Origin: Emticicia aquatilis
Lineage (GTDB): Bacteria; Bacteroidota; Bacteroidia; Cytophagales; Spirosomataceae
Reading direction: 5' to 3'
NCBI RefSeq assembly: GCF_014644295.1
Contig: NZ_BMKK01000004.1
Span: 124,001 to 188,000 of the forward strand
Length of the DNA: 64,000 nucleotides
Position 1 is the first letter of the stretch, and every line of letters begins with the position of its first letter. The position numbers and the translations under genes are program-made. Shown piece after piece: positions 26,499-34,812 of the stretch. The notes under the pieces are model-generated. The model had not been told where the DNA came from. It worked only from the letters and a program-made list of their open reading frames with translations, and ran no database searches.

Positions 26499-27227
26499 AT
26501 GGCAGAAAAAGAAATTATATTAAATGAAGAAGAATTAATTCGTGAGGCATTTGTAGAAAAAGGATGGAATGAAATTCAGAGCCAAGACTCGTGGCAAATA
26601 TTAAAAACCGTAGCAGAATTTGTGGATGGATTTGACCGTTTGGCAAAAATCGGCCCTTGTGTAACAATCTACGGTTCGGCACGTACTAAACCCGACCATA
26701 AATATTATTTACTTTCAGAAGAAATTGCAGCTAAATTAGTAGCTAAAGGATACGGGGTTATCACGGGCGGTGGTCCAGGGGTGATGGAAGCAGGAAACAA
26801 AGGTGCAGCAGAAAACGGTGGAAAATCGGTAGGTCTGAACATTAAATTGCCATTTGAGCAAGTTCCAAACAGATTCGTTGACCCTGATAAAAGTATCAAC
26901 TTCGATTATTTCTTTGCACGTAAAGTATGTTTCATGAAATATTCGCAAGGGTTTGTAATCATGCCAGGAGGCTTTGGAACACTCGATGAACTTTTTGAAG
27001 CACTTACATTAATTCAGACAAAGAAAATTGCAAGATTCCCAATCGTAATGGTTGGAACCGAATACTGGCAAGGACTTATTGAGTGGATAAAACAAACAAT
27101 GTGTGAGAAAGAAAAGAATATCAACCCGGAAGATTTGAATCTAATTAAATTGGTTGATACAGCAGATGATGCAGTAAAGGTAATTAACGAATTCTACGGT
27201 AAATACTTATTGAAACCAAACTTCTAA
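26499..27227 (+). CDS. LOG family protein (TIGR00730-type nucleotide hydrolase)
   Basis: This 242-residue Rossmann-like protein carries the LOG signature PGGFGTLDE, preceded by a GGGPGVMEAGNKGA loop and CVTIYGSAR at the first strand. LOG enzymes cleave ribose 5-phosphate from cytokinin-like nucleotide monophosphates, and bacterial members often hydrolyse AMP or other purine nucleotides. It was formerly annotated as lysine decarboxylase, which is not supported. An N-terminal extension of about 45 residues precedes the fold, as in the longer TIGR00730 members. Single gene, convergent with the bacilliredoxin gene. Confidence 0.9.
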   Translation: MAEKEIILNEEELIREAFVEKGWNEIQSQDSWQILKTVAEFVDGFDRLAKIGPCVTIYGSARTKPDHKYYLLSEEIAAKLVAKGYGVITGGGPGVMEAGNKGAAENGGKSVGLNIKLPFEQVPNRFVDPDKSINFDYFFARKVCFMKYSQGFVIMPGGFGTLDELFEALTLIQTKKIARFPIVMVGTEYWQGLIEWIKQTMCEKEKNINPEDLNLIKLVDTADDAVKVINEFYGKYLLKPNF

Positions 27228-27244
27228 TTTTAGTTCTGAATGCT

Positions 27245-27296
27245 GAGTTCTGAATTCTGAGTTAAATTTGTGTCGAAAACTCAGAACTCAGAACTC
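27245..27296. repeat. Word-repeat hairpin between convergent genes
   Basis: GAGTTCTGAATTCTGAGTT (27245-27263) pairs with AACTCAGAACTCAGAACTC (27278-27296) with one mismatch. Each arm consists of TTCTGAGT-type words. It lacks a T-run but could terminate both neighbours. Confidence 0.75.
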
Positions 27297-27311
27297 TTCA
27301 CTCTGAACTAA

Positions 27312-27737
27312 TTACGCTTCTTCGCCTACGATTTCTTCCAATGCAGCCGATAGGTGCATGGCAATCATTTCAGCCGAACGTCCTTCGATATGGTGTCTTT
27401 CGATAAAGTGAGCTACTTCTCCATCTTTGAAAATCGCAATTGCTGGCGATGATGGAGGGAAAGGAATATAAGTACGCATTTGTTGTACAGCATCAGTATC
27501 AACACCCGCAAAAACAGTAACAAGCGAATCAGGTTTTGCTTCAGTTCTTTGAAGAGCCAATTTTACTCCTGGACGGCAAGTACCTGCAGCACAACCACAT
27601 ACCGAATTGATAACAACCAATGAAGTACCTTTCTGATTGGCGATAAAATTATCTACGTCTGACGCAGAAAGTAATTCTTGAAAGCCTGCGTTTACTAAGT
27701 CGGCTTTCATAGGTGCAACTAAATGAGGAGGATACAT
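27312..27737 (-). CDS. Bacilliredoxin BrxA/BrxB-type
   Basis: This 141-residue protein has a thioredoxin-like fold with the CGC active site in [12 protein letters not shown] and a cis-Pro region near [13 protein letters not shown]. In Firmicutes bacilliredoxins remove bacillithiol from proteins, and related YphP acts as a disulfide isomerase. Bacteroidota members are thought to work with low-molecular-weight thiols. It is last in a run of Suf-related genes on this strand, 125 bases after sufT, which would fit a redox role alongside Fe-S assembly (inference). Confidence 0.9.
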   Translation of the reverse strand: MYPPHLVAPMKADLVNAGFQELLSASDVDNFIANQKGTSLVVINSVCGCAAGTCRPGVKLALQRTEAKPDSLVTVFAGVDTDAVQQMRTYIPFPPSSPAIAIFKDGEVAHFIERHHIEGRSAEMIAMHLSAALEEIVGEEA

Positions 27738-27745
27738 AAATTTAG

Positions 27746-27771
27746 CCGCCCCCCCGCCCCTAAAGGGGAGC
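27746..27771. repeat. C-rich tract with CCCCtaaaGGGG hairpin
   Basis: A run of ten C broken by one G, then CCCCTAAAGGGGAGC, stands out in an AT-rich gap. The CTAAAGGGG palindrome is a common short intergenic motif in this phylum. It may be a remnant repeat; no gene is seen. Confidence 0.4.
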
Positions 27772-27862
27772 TTTTATTTGATGGTTATAAAATGTCATAG
27801 GGCAATATTGACATTTTTTTAATAATTATAATCTACTTAATGCTTTAATACAGCCATAAGGT

Positions 27863-28174
27863 TTACATAAACCCAAGTTCGAGCTTGGCTACTTCCGACA
27901 TCATATCGGTTGCGTAAGGTGGGTCGAACGTCAATTCTACACTTACATCGCTCACTTCTTCAATTTCACGAATCTTTTGTTCAATTTCTACAGGAATTGA
28001 TTCGGCCGAAGGGCAAGACGGAGAAGTGAGTGTCATTAAAACATAAACATTATTTACTGGAAAAATCTTTATGTCATAAATCAAGCCCAGTTCATAAACA
28101 TCAACGGGAATCTCGGGGTCATAAACCTGCTTAATTGCTTCTATTACTTTATCTTTTAATTCTTGCTCGGTCAT
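27863..28174 (-). CDS. SufT-type Fe-S assembly protein (DUF59/MIP18 family)
   Basis: This 103-residue protein has the DUF59 landmarks YDPEIPVDVYELGLIYDI near residue 18 and LTSPSCPSAESIPVEIE near residue 50, the latter carrying the conserved cysteine. MIP18-like proteins help deliver or mature Fe-S clusters. It lies 20 bases after sufE in the Suf operon, so the name SufT follows from context. Length is usual. Confidence 0.92.
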   Translation of the reverse strand: MTEQELKDKVIEAIKQVYDPEIPVDVYELGLIYDIKIFPVNNVYVLMTLTSPSCPSAESIPVEIEQKIREIEEVSDVSVELTFDPPYATDMMSEVAKLELGFM

Positions 28175-28194
28175 TTTATTTATTTTATATAGAA

Positions 28195-28614
28195 TTAATC
28201 ATTAGCCTGATATGCAATACCGTAGGCTTTCATCTGCTTTACCATTGAAGCGAGTCCATTGGAGCGAGTCTGTGCCAAATGGCTTGCTAAACCTACTTTT
28301 TCGATAAAATACAAATCGGCGTTTGCAATTTCTTCAGGTGTATGATTAGTCATCACTTTAACAAGCATACTCACCAAACCTTTCACTATAATTGCTTCAC
28401 TATCAGCCTCAAAATGTATTTTGCCATCTTGCTTGTAGGCATGAAGCCATACTATTGATTGGCAACCTTTGATGATATTATCTTCAGTTTTAAACTCATC
28501 TGAAAGCTTAGGTAGTTTTTTACCTAAATCAATGATGTACTCGTATTTTCCTTCCCAATCATCGAAGAGTTCAAATTCTTCAATGATTTCATCTTGTATT
28601 TCGTTTATGGTCAT
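28195..28614 (-). CDS. sufE: SufE family sulfur acceptor
   Basis: This 139-residue protein accepts persulfide sulfur from SufS and passes it to the SufBCD scaffold. Landmarks are YEYIIDLGKKLP, then NIIKGCQSIVWLH with the active-site cysteine, and the C-terminal GLASMVKQMKAYG. It is separated from sufS by a toxin-antitoxin pair but remains in the same direction with only short gaps, so it is likely co-transcribed. SufB, C and D are not in this window. Confidence 0.94.
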   Translation of the reverse strand: MTINEIQDEIIEEFELFDDWEGKYEYIIDLGKKLPKLSDEFKTEDNIIKGCQSIVWLHAYKQDGKIHFEADSEAIIVKGLVSMLVKVMTNHTPEEIANADLYFIEKVGLASHLAQTRSNGLASMVKQMKAYGIAYQAND

Positions 28615-28629
28615 ATTTTTATCTAAACT

Positions 28630-28917
28630 TCAGAAACTCAGCGACTTGGCACTATGTCTTATGCCAATAATTACAACGATAGTCTTACTAACAACATAAA
28701 ATACTCTATACTTACCAACTGAAATTTCTCTAAAATTTCTAAGACTACCAATTTCGGGTACTATACGCCCCATATTCGGAAAAGACTCTAAAAGTTTAAC
28801 TTTTTTAAAAAATTCTTTTTCCCAAAAGTCAGCATAGGATGGGCTGTCGTCGTAAAGATTGGAATAAACATCTAAAAAGTCTTCTTGAGCTTCCTCACTT
28901 ATCTCGACTGTCGCCAT
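28630..28917 (-). CDS. RelE/ParE family toxin
   Basis: This 95-residue protein has a RelE/ParE fold pattern: EISEEAQEDFLDVYSNL helix, FFKKVKLLESFPNMGR helix and strands NFREISVGKYRVFYVV and IVVIIGIRHSAKSL. Such toxins cut ribosome-bound mRNA (RelE) or poison gyrase (ParE); which applies here cannot be told. The start overlaps the antitoxin gene by 19 bases, typical of translational coupling. It sits inside the Suf operon, with sufE starting 15 bases downstream. Confidence 0.85.
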   Translation of the reverse strand: MATVEISEEAQEDFLDVYSNLYDDSPSYADFWEKEFFKKVKLLESFPNMGRIVPEIGSLRNFREISVGKYRVFYVVSKTIVVIIGIRHSAKSLSF

Positions 28918-29087
28918 GCTTCAAATTCTTTCTTAAACTGGTCAACTGGAATAGTCTTGCCTTCTTTAATCTGTTGAATTCCTTTATTATACTTATCAAT
29001 GATTAAAAGACGCTCAATAACTTCTTCTCTTTCAAACTCTTCTGGTAAATCGTCAATAGATTCCAATAACTGTGCTTTGGTAATCAT
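28899..29087 (-). CDS. Antitoxin of RelE/ParE-type pair
   Basis: A 62-residue, acidic, helical protein (ITKAQLLESIDDLPEEFERE, then KEGKTIPVDQFKKEFEAW). It resembles the small antitoxins that precede RelE-like toxins in Bacteroidota. The C-terminal part probably wraps the toxin. It overlaps the toxin start by 19 bases and begins 12 bases after sufS, so it would be made from the Suf transcript unless it has its own promoter. Confidence 0.8.
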   Translation of the reverse strand: MITKAQLLESIDDLPEEFEREEVIERLLIIDKYNKGIQQIKEGKTIPVDQFKKEFEAWRQSR

Positions 29088-29099
29088 ATCAATATTAGT

Positions 29100-30323
29100 T
29101 TAAAGTACCATTTTCTTAACCTTATGAATGCCAGCAATCAATTTGTCAATTTCTTGCTTTGTGTTATAAACAGCAAATGAGGCTCTTGAAGTTCCGGGAA
29201 GTCCTAAACGGTTCATCAATGGTTGTGTACAATGATGTCCCGTGCGAACTGCAATTCCTTGCTGGTCGAGGATAACGCCCACATCTTGCGGGTGTACGCC
29301 ATCTAAAACAAACGAAACAACCGAAACTTTTTCCTTTGCTTGTCCGACAATGCTCAAGCCTGAAATATCAGAAAGTTGTTCGGTGGCATATTTCAGAAGT
29401 TCATCTTCGTAAGCAGCTATGTTTTCTTTTCCTAAATCATTGATATAATCTATGGCAAACTTTACTGCCACAACATCAGCAATATTTGGTGTACCAGCTT
29501 CAAATTTATATGGCAACTCGTTATAAGTAGTTTTCTCAAACGTTACCTCTTTTATCATTTCACCACCTCCACGATACGGCGGCATGGCATTTAAAACATC
29601 TGATTTTCCATAAAGAACACCCATACCAGTTGGCCCGAATAGCTTATGTGCTGAGAAAGCGTAAAAATCAGCATCTAATGCTTGCACATCAATTGTAATA
29701 TGAGAAGATGCTTGAGCTCCATCAATCAAAACCTTTGCTCCTACTGCGTGAGCTTTATCAATGATAAATTTCACATCATTGATTGTTCCCAAAGCATTGG
29801 AGACGTGAACAACCGAAACAAACTTGGTTTTCTCCGAAAGCATTTTTTCATATTCTTCCAAAATCAAATCGCCTTTATCATCAATCGGAATTACTCTTAG
29901 CACGCAACCTTTTTCTGCACAAAGCATTTGCCACGGCACAATGTTAGAGTGATGTTCTAATGTCGAAATAATTATCTCATCTCCTTCTTTCAAAAACTTA
30001 CGGCCGTATGTTTGAGCAACTAAATTGATACCATCAGTTGTTCCGTACGTAAAAATAATCTCTTCTTTATGGGCTGCATTCAGAAACTTCTGAATTGTTG
30101 TGCGTGAGTCTTCAAAAGCAGAAGTTGCTTTTTCGGCCAAAAAGTGAATACCTCGATGAATATTAGCATTATAATGACCATAATAGTTTGCCAAAGCATC
30201 CAAAACAATCGAAGGTTTTTGAGTTGTTGCTGCATTATCAAAATAAACTAAATCACGGCCATTTACTTTTTCATCGAGAATCGGAAAATCTTTACGAATT
30301 TTATTAATATCTAATATTGACAT
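29100..30323 (-). CDS. sufS: Cysteine desulfurase, SufS type
   Basis: This 407-residue PLP enzyme takes sulfur from cysteine for Fe-S cluster assembly. It has the class V aminotransferase order: YFDNAATTQKP near the start, GTTDGINLVAQ, ISTLEHHSNIVPWQ, PLP lysine in FYAFSAHKLFGPTGMGVLYGK and active-site cysteine in RTGHHCTQPLMNRLG. This is the group II (SufS) form, which needs SufE. It is the first gene of the visible run sufS, antitoxin, toxin, sufE, sufT. The intergenic gap upstream (130 bases) shows no clear promoter. Confidence 0.96.
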   Translation of the reverse strand: MSILDINKIRKDFPILDEKVNGRDLVYFDNAATTQKPSIVLDALANYYGHYNANIHRGIHFLAEKATSAFEDSRTTIQKFLNAAHKEEIIFTYGTTDGINLVAQTYGRKFLKEGDEIIISTLEHHSNIVPWQMLCAEKGCVLRVIPIDDKGDLILEEYEKMLSEKTKFVSVVHVSNALGTINDVKFIIDKAHAVGAKVLIDGAQASSHITIDVQALDADFYAFSAHKLFGPTGMGVLYGKSDVLNAMPPYRGGGEMIKEVTFEKTTYNELPYKFEAGTPNIADVVAVKFAIDYINDLGKENIAAYEDELLKYATEQLSDISGLSIVGQAKEKVSVVSFVLDGVHPQDVGVILDQQGIAVRTGHHCTQPLMNRLGLPGTSRASFAVYNTKQEIDKLIAGIHKVKKMVL

Positions 30324-30454
30324 ATTGTTTTAGTCGATTTCTCAATCGCTTAATTTACATTTTTATTTCTTCAACTTCAGCGATTCTGGAGAATCGCCCC
30401 ACATTACGACAACAAGCCAGAATAGTTTTTAGTTTGGAATAATTCTAAATTAAA

Positions 30455-31225
30455 TCAAAATTTTAAAACGAAATGTTGCTTTGGCTGTTTCTTCCTAAAA
30501 AAAACGATTCCTACCCAAAACAAATCAATGCTCACTCGAACCGAATCATGATTTTGAATCGTGGTCCAAGCCTGTTTCATTTCTTCTGACCAATAAATAT
30601 CATCAAAAATAAAACAACTATCTTCGTTGACCTTGCTCAAGCACTGTTCAAAATAACGAATCGTTGGCTCATAACGGTGATTGGCATCGAAAAAAACAAA
30701 ATCTAATTTTTGAATCTTTTGTAATTCTTTCGGCAAAGTTTCATCAATATTTCCCTGTATAATTTCAATATTATTTAAAGAAAGTTTATCGAAAGTTTCT
30801 TGGGCAATTTTGGCTGTTTCTTCACATCCTTCAAAGCTTTTCAAGCTTGTTTCTTGATTTGTCTTTCCTAAATAGGCGGTCGTTAAACCAAGGGAGGTAC
30901 CTAAATCTAAGATGCTTGAATACTGATAATACTTGATTATTCGGAAAAAGAGTTGAGCTAAACTTGGCTTTTTGAGTGATTTACTTGCAATATCGCTGAC
31001 CGTACGCTGAATGCTCTTATTTGTCTTTGCTCCTGCTCCAAAATCGTTGATATTAATGATACGATTATCACTCAACAAATTTCCCCTCAAAGTTTCAATC
31101 TCTGTATATTCTTTGTACAAAGTTTTATCTTTGAGAATTTTAGTGTAAAAGTCAAAAACAAAAGGAGAATGCAGCGAATGCTCATCTTTTGCCTTCAACA
31201 AATATTTAATATAATCAAGAATCAT
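30455..31225 (-). CDS. SAM-dependent O-methyltransferase-like protein
   Basis: This 256-residue protein starts at the ATG whose complement is at 31223-31225 (MILDYIKYLLKAKDEHSLHSPFV). An in-frame ATG at 31249 is unlikely because it falls inside the clpC terminator. The central Rossmann fold has SSILDLGTSLGLTTAYLG as motif I, DFVFFDANHRYEPTIRYFE and CFIFDDIYWSEEM. The HSLHSPFVF start and the fold are typical of a class I methyltransferase family found across Bacteroidota. The substrate is unknown. It lies downstream of clpC on the same strand, separated by a terminator. Confidence 0.85.
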   Translation of the reverse strand: MILDYIKYLLKAKDEHSLHSPFVFDFYTKILKDKTLYKEYTEIETLRGNLLSDNRIININDFGAGAKTNKSIQRTVSDIASKSLKKPSLAQLFFRIIKYYQYSSILDLGTSLGLTTAYLGKTNQETSLKSFEGCEETAKIAQETFDKLSLNNIEIIQGNIDETLPKELQKIQKLDFVFFDANHRYEPTIRYFEQCLSKVNEDSCFIFDDIYWSEEMKQAWTTIQNHDSVRVSIDLFWVGIVFFRKKQPKQHFVLKF

Positions 31226-31240
31226 GGTGCAAAAATAGCA

Positions 31241-31269
31241 AAAAAGCACGACAGATTGCCGTGCTTTTT
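31241..31269 (-). terminator. Rho-independent terminator after clpC
   Basis: AAAAAGCACG and CGTGCTTTTT form a 10-bp perfect stem with T-runs on either strand. It lies just downstream of clpC, on the minus strand. Confidence 0.85.
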
Positions 31270-31294
31270 GCTATTCACAAGATAAATTCTTGTA

Positions 31295-33838
31295 TTATTG
31301 ATTATTTTCGATTGACTCTTCCTTTTTGGTTCTTCCAAACGACAGTGTGTCACCCTCGCCGCTGTAATCAACCAAAATAGTATCGCCTTCTTGAACATCA
31401 CCTTTCAAGATTTCCTCTGCCAATGGGTCTTCAACATATTTTTGAATCGCACGATTCAATGGTCTTGCACCGTATTGTTGGTCATAACCTTTTTCTGCTA
31501 AGAAATCTTTTGCTTTCTCGGTCAATTCGATATTGTAGCCAATATTTGTGATACGGGCAATTAAACGACCAAGTGCGATGTCGATGATTTTATGAATATC
31601 TTCACGACTCAATGAGTTGAATACAATTACATCATCCAAACGGTTCAAGAATTCAGGCGAGAAGGTTTTCTTCAAAGCATTCTGAATTGTACTTTTCACC
31701 ATTTCATCTTGATTATCAGTACGTGATTTAGTTGCAAAACCAATTCCTGTACCGAAATCTTTCAAGTCACGAACCCCAATGTTTGAAGTCATGATTATAA
31801 TTGTATTACGGAAGTCAACACGGCGACCAAGACTATCTGTCAAGATACCATCATCAAGCACTTGCAACAAGATATTGTACACATCTGGGTGAGCTTTTTC
31901 AATCTCATCGAGCAATACTACCGAATATGGTTTTCTACGAATTTTCTCAGTCAATTGACCGCCTTCTTCGTAGCCAACGTATCCTGGAGGTGCTCCAACC
32001 AAACGAGAGATACTGAATTTCTCCATATATTCACTCATGTCAATTCTTACTAAGGCATCTTCTTTATCGAAAAGATACGTGGCAAGAGTTTTGGCAAGTT
32101 CGGTTTTACCAACCCCAGTTGGGCCTAAGAAAATAAACGAACCAATTGGTTTTTTAGGGTCTTTCAAGCCAACACGAGTACGTTGAATTGATTTTACGAG
32201 TTTTTCAACGGCAGGGTCTTGACCTACGATTCTGCCACGGAGTGCATCACCCATATTCAAGATTTTCTCGCCATCATTCATGTTCACTCGCTTCACCGGA
32301 ATTCCCGTCATCATCGCTATCACATCACCTACGTTGTCTTCGGTTACTGTGTAGCGTTTAGTTTTGGCTTCTTCCTCCCAAGCAATTTTTGCTTTGTCGA
32401 GTTGTTCTAAAAGTTTTTTCTCACGGTCACGGAGTTGAGCTGCTTCTTCATAGCGTTGGCTCTTCACCACCTGATTTTTCTCTTTTTTGATTAACTCAAC
32501 TTGCTCTTCTAAGAAAAGAATATCTTGTGGAACTGAAATATTATTGATGTGTACTCTTGCACCAACCTCATCTAATACATCAATGGCTTTATCCGGAAGG
32601 TAGCGGTCAGTGATATATCTTTCCGATAATTTTACTGCTGCCTCTAAAGCATCTGGTGTATAGCTTACGTGGTGGTGGTCTTCGTACTTATCCTTGATAT
32701 TATTCAAGATTTCTATGGTTTCGTCGATTGAAGTTGCTTCTACCATTACCATTTGGAAACGACGGGCCAAAGCACCATCTTTCTCGATATATTGACGATA
32801 CTCATCAAGCGTTGTGGCACCAATACATTGGATGTCGCCACGGGCTAAAGCTGGCTTAAACATATTTGAGGCATCGAGCGAGCCACTTGCACCTCCTGCA
32901 CCTACTATCGTATGAATTTCGTCGATGAATAAAATCACATCTGGTGATTTCTCTAACTCATTCATTACTGCTTTCATTCTTTCTTCAAACTGGCCACGGT
33001 ATTTTGTACCAGCCACCAATGAAGCCAAATCAAGCGTTACAACACGTTTTCCGAATAAAATTCTTGAAACTTTTTTCTGCACAATTCTGAGTGCCAAACC
33101 TTCGGCAATAGCAGTTTTACCAACACCAGGCTCACCAATCAAAATTGGGTTATTTTTCTTACGTCTCGAAAGAATTTGAGCTACACGCTCAATTTCTTTT
33201 TCACGTCCTACAATCGGGTCGAGTTTACCGGCTTCGGCAAATTTGGTTAGGTCACGTCCGAAGTTATCTAAAACAGGAGTTTTAGATTTCTCTGGATTTT
33301 TCTGTTCTCCTTTTTGCTGAGAATACCCACCAGTGCCACCGCCGAAAATTCTTTCATCGTCATCATCAGTCTCTGGACGTTCCATCACAGGTTTCTGACC
33401 GGTTAGTTGATACTCAAGCATTTCTTTAGTCTGTTCGTAATTAAGGTGGAATTTTTGTAAAATCTGTCCACCGAGGTTATCGCCGTCACGCAAAATGGCC
33501 AACAGCAAATGCTCAGTACCTATCAATTGTGATTTAAAGATTTTGGCCTCTAAATGGGTGATTTTCAAAACTTTTTCAGACTGGCGAGTAAGCGGAATAT
33601 TCGCCAAGTTTTTAATATTGTTGGTTGCAGTGCCTTTTGTGGCCTGCTCAATAGTGATGCGTAGTTCGTCGAGTTGTACGCCTGAATCTCTCAATAGATT
33701 TAGAGCAATTCCCTCACCATCTCTAATCATCCCCAAAATCAAGTGTTCGGTTCCGATGTAATCATGCCCCAGTCGAAGTGCTTCTTCACGAGCTAAGGTT
33801 ATGATTTCTTTGACTTTCTGTGAAAATTTAGGCTCCAT
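31295..33838 (-). CDS. clpC: ClpC-type AAA+ ATPase (Clp protease chaperone subunit)
   Basis: This 847-residue chaperone unfolds proteins for ClpP. Order of domains: two Clp N repeats ([21 protein letters not shown] and [19 protein letters not shown]), first AAA+ domain with [15 protein letters not shown], a UVR-type coiled coil (about 440-480, [17 protein letters not shown]) and second AAA+ domain with [14 protein letters not shown] and a ClpC-like C-terminal D2-small domain. The region between residues 150 and 190 is Gly/Glu/Lys-rich. The UVR motif separates it from ClpB and ClpA. Single-gene unit. Confidence 0.96.
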   Translation of the reverse strand: MEPKFSQKVKEIITLAREEALRLGHDYIGTEHLILGMIRDGEGIALNLLRDSGVQLDELRITIEQATKGTATNNIKNLANIPLTRQSEKVLKITHLEAKIFKSQLIGTEHLLLAILRDGDNLGGQILQKFHLNYEQTKEMLEYQLTGQKPVMERPETDDDDERIFGGGTGGYSQQKGEQKNPEKSKTPVLDNFGRDLTKFAEAGKLDPIVGREKEIERVAQILSRRKKNNPILIGEPGVGKTAIAEGLALRIVQKKVSRILFGKRVVTLDLASLVAGTKYRGQFEERMKAVMNELEKSPDVILFIDEIHTIVGAGGASGSLDASNMFKPALARGDIQCIGATTLDEYRQYIEKDGALARRFQMVMVEATSIDETIEILNNIKDKYEDHHHVSYTPDALEAAVKLSERYITDRYLPDKAIDVLDEVGARVHINNISVPQDILFLEEQVELIKKEKNQVVKSQRYEEAAQLRDREKKLLEQLDKAKIAWEEEAKTKRYTVTEDNVGDVIAMMTGIPVKRVNMNDGEKILNMGDALRGRIVGQDPAVEKLVKSIQRTRVGLKDPKKPIGSFIFLGPTGVGKTELAKTLATYLFDKEDALVRIDMSEYMEKFSISRLVGAPPGYVGYEEGGQLTEKIRRKPYSVVLLDEIEKAHPDVYNILLQVLDDGILTDSLGRRVDFRNTIIIMTSNIGVRDLKDFGTGIGFATKSRTDNQDEMVKSTIQNALKKTFSPEFLNRLDDVIVFNSLSREDIHKIIDIALGRLIARITNIGYNIELTEKAKDFLAEKGYDQQYGARPLNRAIQKYVEDPLAEEILKGDVQEGDTILVDYSGEGDTLSFGRTKKEESIENNQ

Positions 33839-33846
33839 TTGAAATT

Positions 33847-34005
33847 AATGTAGAATGAAGAATGTAGAATGAAGTATTAATTCACAAACTACAATCAAAA
33901 TATTTTTACAATTAAAACGAATTCAAACGAGAATAAGAAAAGATAGATTTTATTTGGTAAAATGTTTAGATTAAGAAAACATTCTACATTCTTAATTCTA
34001 CATTC
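33847..34005. repeat. Word repeat AATGTAGAATGAAG and inverted partner
   Basis: Two copies of AATGTAGAATGAAG lie at 33847-33874; the inverted form CATTCTACATTCTTAATTC is at 33980-33998, with a second ACATTC copy to 34005. The two blocks frame the 100-base gap upstream of clpC, so it could form a long hairpin or carry the promoter in its loop. Confidence 0.65.
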
Positions 34006-34057
34006 TTAATTCTACTATTTACGTTTTGCAATATAACGGATTATTAATAAAGTGTGT

Positions 34058-34699
34058 TCAAATCGACATAGATTTTTTTAAAATTTCTGTTGCTTGATTT
34101 CCACGACAAAATAATAAATCAATTATGGAGAGATTAGGCACAAATTCATTGCCAAAATTTTGCTGATATGGGCTTGGCAGATAAAATTGACTGCTATCTG
34201 ATACTTTTTTAGGATTTATAAGATTTCTGGCATCAAAAACAGTCGAATTGGCTTCTTTTTCGTAAACTTCAGTCTGACGAATTGTCTTGCTCACCCTCAA
34301 AAGTTTCAGACACATTGTCAGCATTTCCAAGTTCAAATCCCATAAATACGTATGTTTTTTATCATAAATATTTCTGAAATAATCTGAATAAAACTCATAA
34401 AAAGGCGATTTTCCGTAAGCGGCACTGATGGTTCGCCAATGATTTATGTTCCATCTTTGGCTATAATCAATTTTCATGTCTTTAATCAAAATCTTCTTAT
34501 TGCCATCAACAACTGGTACAATAAGCATTTCTGTTTTGTTAGAACCTAATATGTAGCAACGATTTCGATAGGACTGTTTGATGTAATTTTCGTTACATTC
34601 TAATATTATTTCGGAGAATGATTGGATGCAAGCAAAAAATTCAATGCTGGGCAAATATTGCAAATCAATCAAAACTGACTGTGTATCAAGTGTTTTCAT
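34058..34699 (-). CDS. WbqC-like family protein
   Basis: This 213-residue protein starts at the ATG complement at 34697-34699 (MKTLDTQSVLIDLQYLPSIEFF). A Met five codons upstream is possible but unconserved. The pattern QYLPSIEFF, YIKQSYRNRCYIL, RWNINHWRTISAAYGKSPFYEFY and a final PNLSIIDLLFCRG fits the WbqC-like family. WbqC proteins are found in some surface-polysaccharide clusters; their reaction is not established. In Bacteroidota the gene often lies near lepB or clp genes. It is oriented toward clpC's upstream region with 219 bases between. Confidence 0.85.
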   Translation of the reverse strand: MKTLDTQSVLIDLQYLPSIEFFACIQSFSEIILECNENYIKQSYRNRCYILGSNKTEMLIVPVVDGNKKILIKDMKIDYSQRWNINHWRTISAAYGKSPFYEFYSDYFRNIYDKKHTYLWDLNLEMLTMCLKLLRVSKTIRQTEVYEKEANSTVFDARNLINPKKVSDSSQFYLPSPYQQNFGNEFVPNLSIIDLLFCRGNQATEILKKSMSI

Positions 34700-34812
34700 T
34701 TGGCAAAAAAACATATTTTCAAAAAAATATACAATTCATTTTAGCAAAACAGTTAAAATGTATAGATTTTTTCTGAAATTTGTAATCAAACGCATACACT
34801 TTCCCAAAAAGC

